Shown one piece after another: positions 1-8,453 of a stretch of 64,000 nucleotides of DNA. This DNA is from Neobittarella massiliensis (ex Bilen et al. 2018) (lineage in GTDB: Bacteria; Bacillota; Clostridia; Oscillospirales; Ruminococcaceae), in contig NZ_OKQO01000004.1 in assembly GCF_900289145.1 (NCBI RefSeq), positions 1-64,000 of the forward strand, read 5' to 3'. The position numbers were made by a program, and so were the translations under genes. Under the pieces are notes generated by a model. It had not been told where the DNA came from. It did no database searches and saw only the letters and a program-made list of their open reading frames with translations. Position 1 is the stretch's first letter; each line of letters opens with the position of its first letter.

Positions 1-8
1 GTGCACCA
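1..8 (+). tRNA. Possible 3' end of a tRNA cut by the window edge
   Basis: The first eight bases end in ACCA, as a tRNA acceptor end with discriminator A and an encoded CCA would, and the next tRNA starts only 4 nt later. Eight bases are too few to identify it. This is an inference from context. Confidence 0.3.
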
Positions 9-11
9 CAT

Positions 12-86
12 GGCCCGTTGGTCAAGCGGTTAAGACACCGGCCTCTCACGCCGGTAACGGGGGTTCGATTCCCCCACGGGTCACCA
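12..86 (+). tRNA. tRNA-Glu (anticodon CTC)
   Basis: A full cloverleaf is visible. The acceptor stem pairs ggcccgt (12-18) with acgggtc (76-82) with one G-U pair. The anticodon stem ccggc/gccgg encloses a 7-nt loop whose middle bases are CTC. The T arm reads gggggttcgattccccc. The discriminator is A83 and CCA is encoded at 84-86. It reads GAG codons. Confidence 0.95.
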
Positions 87-155
87 CAACGCAGAGCGTT
101 GTGGCTAGAAAAACCCTTTGATGAACGAAGTTCATCAGTTTTGCTGGAGCAAAAC
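84..155 (+). other. Three back-to-back hairpins that include the tRNA CCA end
   Basis: Perfect stems occur at 84-104 (9 bp, loop AGA, the left arm beginning with the tRNA CCA), 120-136 (7 bp, loop GAA) and 138-155 (7 bp, loop TGGA), followed by a short T run at 162-166. They lie between the tRNA and the 5S gene. They could mark 3' processing or termination of the tRNA transcript; no function can be assigned from sequence. Confidence 0.5.
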
Positions 156-251
156 ACAGTGTTTTTCGGGTCACAGGGCAAAGCGAGAAGGCGGCCAGAG
201 ACCTTTTTTGACAAGTTGGGTACAGCTGAGAAGCTGATATTCATATATAGA

Positions 252-367
252 GTCGGTGTTGATGACGCATAGGATCCACCTGTTCCCATCCCGAACACAG
301 AAGTTAAGCTATGTCGTGCCGAAGATACTTGGCGGGAAGCTGCCTGGAAAAATAGGTAGACGCCGAC
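252..367 (+). rRNA. rrf: 5S ribosomal RNA (copy 1)
   Basis: The 116-nt sequence carries the conserved 5S core (ccatcccgaacac, agttaagc, and the 3' part tgcctgg...aggt). Helix I pairs gtcggtgt (252-259) with acgccgac (360-367). It follows tRNA-Glu by 165 nt and has no 23S sequence directly upstream, so it is either the end of a dispersed rRNA/tRNA locus or a separate 5S gene. A terminator follows at once. It is nearly identical to the copy at 18840. Confidence 0.93.
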
Positions 368-370
368 ATA

Positions 371-403
371 AAAAATACCACCTGAATAAGGTGGTGTTTT
401 TTT
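371..403 (+). terminator. Rho-independent terminator after 5S
   Basis: The 7-bp stem accacct/aggtggt has flanking A and T runs that extend it, and it ends in TTTTTTT. It is placed directly behind the 5S gene. Confidence 0.85.
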
Positions 404-706
404 ATGTTTATATATCTCTACATGTCCAATTAATGTGTCTTATCCCAAACACTAATTTTTCCTGTGTATTATTCTATAAAAATAGGTACTGTTTGCACAT
501 AAACGCCAAAGATCTCGCCGTTTAAATGATATTCAAATGTCACCGCTTGTAAAAGGAACAGCCCTGTGCTACTGTAAAATTACAGAGAGGACTTTCCGAT
601 TTTTCGACATCTATCCCATAGATGATCTCCACATTTTATAGGGATAGCGCATAGAAAAACCTACCCTAGAACTTGCTGCTCTTACCTGCAAAAAGGGGTG
701 ATACCC
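404..706. other. Intergenic stretch without a supported gene
   Basis: The stretch is AT-richer than the neighbouring genes. A 7-bp inverted repeat (ctatccc at 611-617, gggatag at 643-649) lies ahead of the first micro-protein gene. No coding signal is seen on either strand. Confidence 0.5.
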
Positions 707-946
707 GTGGACCGGTCTTCCCGCGACAATCTTTTCACACGAAAAACTGGTGGTGCAATGCTCACGCGCACCATAAGTGACAATCGCCGTCACCACTGGG
801 GCTATACGCTGGCAGCTATTTTGTTTTTGCTGCTGATAGCTGTGTTGGTGGCGATCCCCATCCTCTGCTGGCTCAAAGATGGCACCCCTACAGAGGAGAA
901 TCTGCTCGGCGTACCTGCCGGCATAACCACTGACTTTATGTTGTGA
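707..946 (+). CDS. Small single-pass membrane protein, first of a tandem pair
   Basis: This 79-residue protein of unknown function has a basic N-terminal half, the segment RRHHWGYTLAAILF, one strongly hydrophobic helix (about residues 35-55) and a short acidic tail. The GTG start at 707 is chosen because aaagggg (692-698) lies 8 nt upstream and because the resulting start V-D-R-S matches M-D-D-R-S of the next gene. The two proteins align from this start through the membrane helix, so they are paralogues. The N-in topology (positive residues before the helix) is an inference. I do not recognise a family. Confidence 0.5.
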   Translation: MDRSSRDNLFTRKTGGAMLTRTISDNRRHHWGYTLAAILFLLLIAVLVAIPILCWLKDGTPTEENLLGVPAGITTDFML

Positions 947-1011
947 CGATGCGTAGTGCGCTCCCTTAAACCGCGCCCGCCGCTTCTAAAATCGTTGTCT
1001 CCCGGTACTGC

Positions 1012-1041
1012 TTGACATACGTAGGTAAATGGCGGTATTTT
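1012..1041 (+). promoter_or_regulatory. Predicted sigma-70 promoter
   Basis: TTGACA at 1012-1017, an 18-nt spacer and TATTTT at 1036-1041, about 75 nt upstream of the start at 1115. The -35 box is perfect; the -10 box is weaker. Confidence 0.5.
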
Positions 1042-1114
1042 GCCGCTGTACTGGCACATTATAATAACAGATCGTATTTACAAGACCAACAGCGCAAAAA
1101 GTGAGGTGTCTGAT

Positions 1115-1369
1115 ATGGATGACCGCTCTGCCCGCAATCTGCCCAACTTAAAAAGTAGCCGTGAGGTATTCATCAAGCCGCTGCCTCCCAACGAGCGCGG
1201 CCGTCACAAAGTGGCCTACACCGTAGCCGCTGTCATTTTGGCACTGGTGTTGCTGGCTCTGATCCTGCTCCCTGCGCTCTTTCCCAAAGGTTTTCACTCT
1301 GTCGACTATGAACCGGGACCCGACGCAAACGCGACCGCACAGGTCGCGTTTTTTTTATGCCCACCATAA
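1115..1369 (+). CDS. Small single-pass membrane protein, second of a tandem pair
   Basis: This 84-residue protein starts at ATG 1115, with GAGGTG 8 nt upstream. It resembles the protein at 707: a polar, basic N-terminal half, GRHKVAYTVAAVIL, then one long hydrophobic helix (about residues 35-55). The last 13 codons run through a terminator hairpin (1327-1356), so the C-terminal tail is encoded by terminator DNA. Either the original stop was lost or the gene recently extended into its own terminator. Function unknown. It has its own predicted promoter. Confidence 0.55.
   Translation: MDDRSARNLPNLKSSREVFIKPLPPNERGRHKVAYTVAAVILALVLLALILLPALFPKGFHSVDYEPGPDANATAQVAFFLCPP
1327..1356 (+). terminator. 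Rho-independent terminator inside the end of the micro-protein ORF
   Basis: A 10-bp perfect stem (aaacgcgacc/ggtcgcgttt) with a 5-nt loop is followed by T residues. The reading frame of the upstream gene stays open through it for another 13 nt. Confidence 0.8.
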
Positions 1370-2528
1370 AGAAATAAGACCATGGCCGCATTATCACCTA
1401 AAAACAAAAAGGCAAAAAACCAATGCAGCATATACGTATACGGTCCCCAAAGCCGACCTAGCTGTCCCACCACAGCCTCATTAGTAGACCCTACTCACCC
1501 CCGAAAAATTGATCGCTCACTATTTTTGACCGCCGGCAGATCCACAAACCGGGTGAGTTTTCCCCCTGCTCCGTTACGCAGCGAATATGAACATGAGCAT
1601 GAATTCGCCCGCCAACTATATAGAGCAAGCAGTGCCTTTTTCAAAAATGTCACGCTTGCTGCCTAATCGTTTTCCCCAACTTTTACCTACAGTAGCGATC
1701 TTCTACCTTGCCCAGTAGTCGGCATGTCCTGTTTCACCTATACGAATCTCGTCAATCAGGCCTCCGCCCTCAATCCTAACCACAACCCTTACTTTTATCG
1801 CTCCTCACACACCTTACTTCAAAAGCAAAATGCCTTGTCGCCCAGCGTCCGCTTCCCCAGTCACCATTCACCATTCACTGCTATATTCCATACGAACCTA
1901 TCCTGCCGCCGCACCCATAATATTTAAAAATACAGCCAACAGTCAGCGGCCACTCCTCCAGTGCGCCCCATCCCACTACCAGACCCTACCGGTTTCCAAG
2001 CTTTAATTCCCCCAATACCCACCCTCATTTCGACACCACTCTTTTCATCTGGCAAGCTGCCTGCCTTCCATCTACAGTCTCCCACTCCCGCGGTCAGCCA
2101 TGCTCCATGATTTCCCCTGACTGCCGGTCATTTTCAGGGCAAAAGTTTCGTCCCTTTTTACAGTCTCTCTGCCGCTTTTTCGTACAAGCTGTGCAGCGAT
2201 CTCGCCACTTAAACGAGCGTTCTGTTCAATAGAACGAAAAAAGCTAAACAAAAATTGCCAAAAGGGAGAAATCAAAGAACTATCCAAAAAATAGTATAAA
2301 CAATAAATAAATCGTGATATAATGAAAACACAAAATATAGGCAAAATGTTACATTGATGAGTAACTTTTCAGGTATCTGTGTGCACAGACGCCTTGCGTT
2401 TTTGTTGTCGCTTTTGCCTATTGGTCAGGGCGGCACAGGCCCGGTCAAAACTGCACTGCGGCTGACAAAGTCCAAGCATTTTAGCACGGCGCCTGTAATA
2501 CTATTTATAAAGAGAGGGCAGAGAGCGT
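1370..2528. other. Long intergenic region upstream of the glycogen operon
   Basis: No ORF here has both a ribosome-binding site and a plausible protein. Short-period repeats of CACCATT lie around 1862-1880. A TATAAT box (2318-2323) in an AT-rich run is the best candidate -10 element for the glycogen operon, but no good -35 box is present (tataaa at 2295). A transcript from it would carry a leader of about 200 nt; no known riboswitch was recognised in it. Confidence 0.4.
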
Positions 2529-4376
2529 ATGGGGACAACAGAAATTTTCACCCAGTCCGATAGGCAGCGCTTCGACAGCGGCGAACTCGACGTCTGCCAG
2601 CAGTTGCTGGGCTGCCACTACATAGAAGAGGACGAGCAGCACCGCTTTTCCGTGTGGGCCCCCAGTGCCCAGGCGGTGCACTTGGTAGGCGATTTTAACA
2701 GCTGGGACGACACCGCCACCCCCATGCAGCAGCAGGGTGGCATCTATAGCTGCCAGGTGTCGGGGGTCAAAAACGGCTGCAACTACAAGTACCTGGTCAC
2801 CGGGGCCGACGGCGTCCGCCGCTATAAGGCCGATCCCTATGCCCTGTACAGCGAAGTTTGGCCCGATACCGCCTCCCGCGTGTGGGATATCACCCATTAC
2901 GCCTGGCAAGACAGCATCTACATGCGCAAGCGGGGTCGCCGCCCCGGCCGCGAAGACGCGGTCAACATCTACCAGATGCATCCCGGCTCCTGGCGGCGGC
3001 ACGACGACGGCACCGCCTACACCTACCGCGACTTGGCGCAGGAGCTGCCCGGCTACCTAAAGCAGATGGGCTTTACTCATGTACTGTTCATGCCCATCTG
3101 CGAGCACCCCCACGACGGCAGTCTCGGCTACCGTGTTGCCGGTCTCTTCGCCCCACTGTCGCAGATGGGCACCCCGCAAGAGCTCATGTACCTCATCGAC
3201 ATGCTCCACCGCGAAGGCATCGGCGCCCTGCTCGACTTTCCCGGCGCAGCGCTGGCTGAGGGGCAGCACACGCTGGTCCGCTTTGACGGCACTGATCTCT
3301 ACGAGCAGCCGCCCCAGTCCGGTCAGCTGCCGCTGCTCGACCTGCAAAAACCACAGGTGCAGAGCTACCTGCTCTCGGCCGCCTGTTTCTGGCTGCGCAC
3401 CTACCATCTGGATGGTCTCTGTCTCGACGGGACAAGCCACCAGTCGCCCGGCGACACCAGCTTTGCCAAGAAGCTGACCGCTACAGTTCGCTCCATCTAT
3501 CCGCGGGCGCTGCTCATTGCCCGCGGCGGCGAAGGCGATCCCGCACTCACGCTGCCGCAGGAGGAGGGGGGCGTCGGGTTCGATATGGTCTTGCGCGGCG
3601 ACTATCCCGGCGAGATGGCTGCCTATGTGCAGATGGACCACCTCTTTCGCCGCGACTACCACGACAAGCCGGTCCTGCCCATCGACCAGCGGGGCGACAA
3701 CACCTTTCTGCTGGGCTACCCATACAGCCAGGTGATGGGCGGCCGCCACTCGATGATCGAAGGCTGCTTTGGCGACTACTGGCAGAAATTTGCCACCCTG
3801 CGCGCCCTGTACGGCCTGCTCTACGCCCAGCCGGGCAAAAAGCTGCTGTTCATGGGCGACGAATTTGCCCAGTTCGTCGAGTGGGATACCGACGGCTCGC
3901 TCGACTGGTTTTTACACGAGTACGATTCCCACGCCGGCATGTCCCGCTATATCGCCCGGCTGGGCCGCATCCTCACCAAATACCGGGCGCTGTACGAAGA
4001 CGACCGCGGCGACGGGGGCTGCAGCTGGCTGCAGCGCGACGATCGCGACAACAGCGTGCTGGTGTTCATGCGCAACTCCAGGCCCTGGCGGGGCCGGGTG
4101 CAGCATATCGTCTGTGCGGTCAACTTCACCCCGGTGGTCCGCTACCACTACACTGTGGGGCTGCCCGGTAAAGGGGTGTTGCGCGAGATACTCAGCAGCG
4201 ACGACGCCCGCTACGGCGGCAGCGGCGTCAAAAACGCCAAGGAGATCGCCGTCCGCGGCGAGTCCTACGCCGGTTTTGCGGCGAGTGCAGAAATAACGTT
4301 GCCCCCACTGGGCGCTGCGTTTTTTGAATATGTACCGGCCAGCAGGCTGTCCGGTACCGGCAGAGCAAAAAACTAG
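2529..4376 (+). CDS. GlgB-like GH13 protein with lost catalytic residues (probable pseudoenzyme)
   Basis: This 615-residue protein has the layout of 1,4-alpha-glucan branching enzyme. It starts with a CBM48-type domain (FSVWAPSAQAVHLVGDFNSW, about residues 38-60), then a GH13 barrel (QMHPGSW, FDGTDLYE, GKKLLFMGDEFAQ) and a beta-sandwich end. Active enzymes need an Arg-x-Asp nucleophile motif, an acid/base Glu in AEES and His-Asp in SHDE. Here D300 remains, but the Arg is C298, AEES reads A-R332-G333-G, and SHD reads P-Y399-S400. The His of the DWVPxHF motif is also gone. The fold is kept over full length without frameshift, so it is under selection as a non-catalytic protein, perhaps a glycogen-binding scaffold (inference). 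It is first in the glgBCDA operon, 12 nt before glgC. Confidence 0.8.
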   Translation: MGTTEIFTQSDRQRFDSGELDVCQQLLGCHYIEEDEQHRFSVWAPSAQAVHLVGDFNSWDDTATPMQQQGGIYSCQVSGVKNGCNYKYLVTGADGVRRYKADPYALYSEVWPDTASRVWDITHYAWQDSIYMRKRGRRPGREDAVNIYQMHPGSWRRHDDGTAYTYRDLAQELPGYLKQMGFTHVLFMPICEHPHDGSLGYRVAGLFAPLSQMGTPQELMYLIDMLHREGIGALLDFPGAALAEGQHTLVRFDGTDLYEQPPQSGQLPLLDLQKPQVQSYLLSAACFWLRTYHLDGLCLDGTSHQSPGDTSFAKKLTATVRSIYPRALLIARGGEGDPALTLPQEEGGVGFDMVLRGDYPGEMAAYVQMDHLFRRDYHDKPVLPIDQRGDNTFLLGYPYSQVMGGRHSMIEGCFGDYWQKFATLRALYGLLYAQPGKKLLFMGDEFAQFVEWDTDGSLDWFLHEYDSHAGMSRYIARLGRILTKYRALYEDDRGDGGCSWLQRDDRDNSVLVFMRNSRPWRGRVQHIVCAVNFTPVVRYHYTVGLPGKGVLREILSSDDARYGGSGVKNAKEIAVRGESYAGFAASAEITLPPLGAAFFEYVPASRLSGTGRAKN

Positions 4377-4388
4377 GAGGCAGGAGAG

Positions 4389-5579
4389 ATGATTACCAAA
4401 AAGAGATGTGTGGCAATGCTTTTGGCCGGCGGTCAGGGGAGCCGCCTGGGCGTACTTACCAAAAAGCGCGCCAAACCGGCCGTTCCCTATGGGGGAAAGT
4501 ATAAGATTATCGATTTCCCCCTCTCTAACTGTGCCAATTCCGGCATCGATACGGTGGGCGTACTCACCCAGTACGAGCCGCTGGAGCTCAACGAATACGT
4601 GGGCACCGGCGCCCCGTGGGACCTGGATGCCAGCAGCGGCGGCGCGCTGGTGCTGCCGCCGTACATGAGCGGTCAAAAAGGGGAGTGGTACTCCGGTACC
4701 GCCAACGCCATCTACCAGAATATCAACTTTATCGAGCGCTACGACCCCGACTACATACTGGTGCTCTCCGGCGACCATATCTATAAGATGGACTACTCCA
4801 AGATGATCGACTACCACCGCGAAAAAGGTGCCGACGCCACCATCGCCGTCATCGAGGTCCCCATGGAGGAGGCCTCCCGCTTTGGCATCGTCAACACCGA
4901 TGAGGAGGGCCGCATCGTCGAGTTTGAGGAGAAGCCCCCGGCCCCCAAATCCAACACCGCCTCGATGGGCATCTATGTGTTCAACTGGAAGACCATCCGC
5001 AGCTACCTCATGCAGGACAATGACGACCCCCACTCCGACAACGACTTCGGCAAAAACGTGCTGCCGGCCATGCTGGCGGCGGGCGAAAAGATGTACGCCT
5101 ATGTGTTCAAGGGCTACTGGAAAGACGTGGGCACCATCGAGAGTCTGTGGGAGTCGAACATGGAGCTGCTCGACGAGACCCCGCAGCTGGATCTGCACGA
5201 GGACGGTTTTCGCGTCTACACCCGCAACTACGCCAAGCCGCCCCACTACATCGGTGACGGCGCCCGGGTGAAAAACTCCATCATCGGCGACGGCTGCAAG
5301 GTGCTGGGCGAAGTCGAGAACAGCGTGCTGTTCCCCGGCGTCACCATCGGCCGCGGCACCACCGTGCGCGACAGCATCATCATGCAGGAATCCGATATCG
5401 GCAAAGCCTGCACCATCGACCGCGCCATTATCGACGAGGAGGTCACCTGTGAAGACGGGGTGGTCATCGGCGGCGACAAAAAGATCACCGTGGTCGGCAC
5501 CGGCGTGTACGCCACCAAAAATTCAGTGATCGCCGAGGGCGATATGATCGAGCCCGGCAGAGTGCTCAAACAGGATTAG
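4389..5579 (+). CDS. glgC: Glucose-1-phosphate adenylyltransferase (ADP-glucose pyrophosphorylase)
   Basis: GlgC makes ADP-glucose from glucose-1-P and ATP, the committed step of glycogen synthesis. The 396 residues show the nucleotidyltransferase signature [11 protein letters not shown] near the N-terminus, [19 protein letters not shown], the substrate motif [10 protein letters not shown] and FEEKP. A C-terminal left-handed beta-helix of hexapeptide repeats follows (about 290-390: [16 protein letters not shown] and similar). The start ATG follows aggaggcaggaga. It is directly followed by glgD; in Firmicutes GlgC and GlgD are known to form a heteromeric enzyme in which GlgC is catalytic. Confidence 0.97.
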   Translation: MITKKRCVAMLLAGGQGSRLGVLTKKRAKPAVPYGGKYKIIDFPLSNCANSGIDTVGVLTQYEPLELNEYVGTGAPWDLDASSGGALVLPPYMSGQKGEWYSGTANAIYQNINFIERYDPDYILVLSGDHIYKMDYSKMIDYHREKGADATIAVIEVPMEEASRFGIVNTDEEGRIVEFEEKPPAPKSNTASMGIYVFNWKTIRSYLMQDNDDPHSDNDFGKNVLPAMLAAGEKMYAYVFKGYWKDVGTIESLWESNMELLDETPQLDLHEDGFRVYTRNYAKPPHYIGDGARVKNSIIGDGCKVLGEVENSVLFPGVTIGRGTTVRDSIIMQESDIGKACTIDRAIIDEEVTCEDGVVIGGDKKITVVGTGVYATKNSVIAEGDMIEPGRVLKQD

Positions 5580-5592
5580 GGGGAAGTAGATT

Positions 5593-6723
5593 ATGATGCG
5601 CAACGACGTATTCGGCCTGGTCTATGCAGGCGAGGAAAATATCAATCTGCGGGAGCTGGTGAACCTGCGCTCGGTGTCGGCGCTGCCGGTCGGCGCCCGC
5701 TACCGGATGATCGACTTCACCCTGTCCAATATGGTCAATTCCGGCATCCGCAACATCGGTATCATCCCCAAGAAAAACTATCAGTCGCTCATCGACCACG
5801 TGGGCTCCGGTAAGGAGTGGGATCTCAACCGCAAAAACGACGGTCTGTTCATCCTGCCCCCCTATGACACCTTCGAGAACACCGGCTCCTACAACGGTCT
5901 GGTCGATACCATCAAAGGTGCCGCCGCCTATCTGCGCCGGGCGCGGCAGAAATACTGCCTGCTCACCGGCTCTTACACCCTGTACAGCGGCACCTATAAC
6001 GAGATGTTCGAGCAGCATATCGATACTGGCGCCGACATTACCATCCTCTATAACGAGGAGAAAAAATGCGCCGAGAGCGGCGGCCATTTCAAAGATCTGC
6101 GGCTCACACTCAACGACGACGGCCGCGTCACCGACATGCAGTACAAATCCCAAAAATCCAGCGAGAAAAAGGTGGCCATGGATGTCTACCTCATCCGCAA
6201 AGACCTGCTGGAATACCTGGTCGACGACGCTATGGCCCACGGCAAATACAACCTCATCACCGACGTGTTCATCAAAAATATCAAGAGCCTCAAGATCTAC
6301 GGCTACCGCCACAACGGCTACGTGGCCCGGCTCAATTCCACCTCCGCCTACTACAAGACCAATATGGACTTTTTGCGGCCCGAGGTGCAGGAGGACCTGT
6401 TCAGCAAAGACCGGCCCATCCACACCAAGGTCAAAGACGGTGCCCCCGCCAAATACGGACAGAGCGCCGTGGTTAAAAACAGCCTCATCGGCTCCGGCTG
6501 CATCATCGAGGGCGAAGTGGAAAACAGCATCCTGTTCCGCGGCGTGTACGTGGGTAAAGGCGCCAAGATCAAAAACAGCATCGTCATGCAGGACGGCCGG
6601 GTGTACGAGAACACCTCGCTGGATCAGGTCATCGTCGATAAGCGGGTCAATGTGCGCCCCTACTCCAACTTAAAGGGCAACGAGAGTTACCCCCTCATCA
6701 TCCCGAAAGGTGCGGTGGTCTAA
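5593..6723 (+). CDS. glgD: GlgD, regulatory/non-catalytic subunit of ADP-glucose pyrophosphorylase
   Basis: This 376-residue GlgC paralogue keeps the fold (SVSALPVGARYRMIDFTLSN, C-terminal beta-helix with IGSGCIIEGEVENS) but lacks the N-terminal GGxGxRL nucleotide loop: the corresponding stretch reads VYAGEENINLREL. The SGDH motif is replaced by LTGSYTLYSGTY. This is the known GlgD type, which stimulates GlgC in Bacillus-like and clostridial systems. It starts 13 nt after glgC with a gggggaag ribosome site, and glgA follows 1 nt after its stop. Confidence 0.95.
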   Translation: MMRNDVFGLVYAGEENINLRELVNLRSVSALPVGARYRMIDFTLSNMVNSGIRNIGIIPKKNYQSLIDHVGSGKEWDLNRKNDGLFILPPYDTFENTGSYNGLVDTIKGAAAYLRRARQKYCLLTGSYTLYSGTYNEMFEQHIDTGADITILYNEEKKCAESGGHFKDLRLTLNDDGRVTDMQYKSQKSSEKKVAMDVYLIRKDLLEYLVDDAMAHGKYNLITDVFIKNIKSLKIYGYRHNGYVARLNSTSAYYKTNMDFLRPEVQEDLFSKDRPIHTKVKDGAPAKYGQSAVVKNSLIGSGCIIEGEVENSILFRGVYVGKGAKIKNSIVMQDGRVYENTSLDQVIVDKRVNVRPYSNLKGNESYPLIIPKGAVV

Positions 6724-6724
6724 T

Positions 6725-8233
6725 ATGGCCGAGACGAAAAAAACAACAGCCAAAAAACCGGCGGCAAGACCCCGGACCAAAAGCGTCAAAAAGCCGGCGC
6801 CCAGGCTCAAACTGCTCATGGTGGGGGCGGAATGTGTCCCCTTTGCCAAGACCGGCGGCCTGGCCGATGTGATGGGCACCCTGCCCAAAGACCTCATCGC
6901 CCTGGGGATCGACTGCCGGGTGATGATCCCCTTCCACAGCGAGGCCAAAAAGAAATACGCCACCCAGACCGAGCACCTGGCCGACTTCAAGATGTTTTTG
7001 GGCTGGCGCGAGGTCTACGTGGGGGTCGAGAAGCTGGAGCTGGGCGGCGTCACCTACTACTTTATCGACAACGACTACTACTTCGGCGGCTGCCCCATCT
7101 ATAAAGGCGGCTACGAGGAGGGGGAGCAGTACGCCTACTTCACCCGCGCCGTGCTGGAGTGCCTGGAAAAGATCGATTTCATGCCCGATGTGATGCACGT
7201 CAACGACTGGCACACCGCCATGATCCCCATGCTCATCAAGACCCAGTACCAAAATCGGCCGCAGGGCGGTATAAAAACGGTGTTTACCATCCACAATATC
7301 ATGTATCAGGGCCAGTTCGACTTCGGCGTGGTGCACGACTGGCTGGATGTAGACCCCCGCTACTACACCCCCGACTTTATCGAGATGGGCGGCAGCGCCA
7401 ACTTTATGAAAGGCGGCCTGGTCTTCGCCGACAAGATCTCCACCGTCAGCCCCAGCTATGTGGAGGAGCTCAAGACCCCATATTACGCCTATGGCCTACA
7501 CGGAGTGCTGGCCTCTAGGGCCGACGACTTCGTGGGTATCTTAAACGGCATCGACACGGTGGAATTCGACCCCGAGAACGACGCCTACGCCCCCTACCAC
7601 TTCTCGGCCGGCGACCTGGCCGGCAAACAGCTGTGCAAAGAGGCGCTGTTTGAGGAGCTGGGTCTCACTGTGCCCCCCACCACTCCCCTCATGAGCATGG
7701 TCACCCGTCTCACCCACCAAAAGGGCCTTGATCTGGTCATGCGCGTATTCCACGAGATCATGGAGGAAGATGTGGCGGTGGTCATCCTCGGCACCGGCGA
7801 TGCGATGTACGAAGACTTTTTCCGCCAGATGGAAAAGCAGTACCCCGGCCGGGTCTGCGCCTACATCAGCTACTCCAACGCCGTGGCCCACAAGCTGTAT
7901 GCGGCCAGCGACCTGTTCCTGATGCCCTCCAAGTTCGAGCCCTGCGGCATCTCGCAGATGATCGCCCTGCGCTACGGCACGTTGCCCATCGTGCGCGAGA
8001 CCGGCGGCCTGCGCGATACCGTATTCCCCTACGACGAGCAAAACGGGGCCGGCAACGGCTTTTCGTTTACCAATTTTAACGCCCACGACATGCTCTACGT
8101 CATCCGCTACGCACTGGAGACCATCAGTGACCCGGAAAAACGGAGCAATTTAGTCAAAAATGCCTTTGCCTGTGACAACGCATTTGCAGTCTCCGCGAAA
8201 AAGTATTATGATATGTTTACGAGCATAGCATAG
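6725..8233 (+). CDS. glgA: Glycogen synthase (ADP-glucose type, GT5)
   Basis: GlgA adds glucose from ADP-glucose to growing alpha-1,4-glucan. The motifs KTGGLADV (ADP-glucose binding), HVNDWHTAMIP, ILNGID and the C-terminal EPCGISQMIALRYG are intact. The start at ATG 6725 sits 1 nt behind the glgD stop. The first 27 or so residues before LKLLMVGAECVPFAKT are an unusual Lys/Ala/Pro/Arg-rich tail (KKTTAKKPAARPRTKSVKK), absent from the standard enzyme, whose N-terminus begins almost at the VxxEExP strand. The tail may bind glucan, nucleic acid or a partner (inference). Confidence 0.95.
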   Translation: MAETKKTTAKKPAARPRTKSVKKPAPRLKLLMVGAECVPFAKTGGLADVMGTLPKDLIALGIDCRVMIPFHSEAKKKYATQTEHLADFKMFLGWREVYVGVEKLELGGVTYYFIDNDYYFGGCPIYKGGYEEGEQYAYFTRAVLECLEKIDFMPDVMHVNDWHTAMIPMLIKTQYQNRPQGGIKTVFTIHNIMYQGQFDFGVVHDWLDVDPRYYTPDFIEMGGSANFMKGGLVFADKISTVSPSYVEELKTPYYAYGLHGVLASRADDFVGILNGIDTVEFDPENDAYAPYHFSAGDLAGKQLCKEALFEELGLTVPPTTPLMSMVTRLTHQKGLDLVMRVFHEIMEEDVAVVILGTGDAMYEDFFRQMEKQYPGRVCAYISYSNAVAHKLYAASDLFLMPSKFEPCGISQMIALRYGTLPIVRETGGLRDTVFPYDEQNGAGNGFSFTNFNAHDMLYVIRYALETISDPEKRSNLVKNAFACDNAFAVSAKKYYDMFTSIA

Positions 8234-8279
8234 TAACAACTGCATTTTACGAAAACTACACCGAGCAAAAGGCCCATCC

Positions 8280-8309
8280 GGACCGAGGGGCGCAGCCCCG
8301 CATCGGTCC
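8280..8309 (+). terminator. Hairpin between glgA and glgP (possible attenuator)
   Basis: The 12-bp interrupted stem pairs ggaccga with tcggtcc and ggggc with gcccc around GCA. There is no proper T run, so it may stabilise the upstream mRNA or terminate only partly. The whole gap (8234-8453) holds no gene. Confidence 0.45.
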
Positions 8310-8453
8310 TTACACTTTCGCAATACAGGGGACATGGGAGCAGACCGAAGAGGTGTAAAAGCCTGTTCGGCCTGCTCTGTCTTGTAAGGGGCCAGTCACC
8401 GCAATCGCTATGATGACAACACCGTTTTTTAGGATATAAGGGGTTATTAGTTT

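Noticed and set aside
208-241. TTGACA at 208-213 as a promoter for the first 5S gene
   Set aside because: The nearest -10-like box (gatatt) is 22 nt away, too far for a normal sigma-70 promoter.
1382-1927. Two plus-strand ORFs of 94 and 67 codons
   Set aside because: No ribosome sites, no hydrophobic or domain pattern, and low-complexity composition overlapping short repeats.
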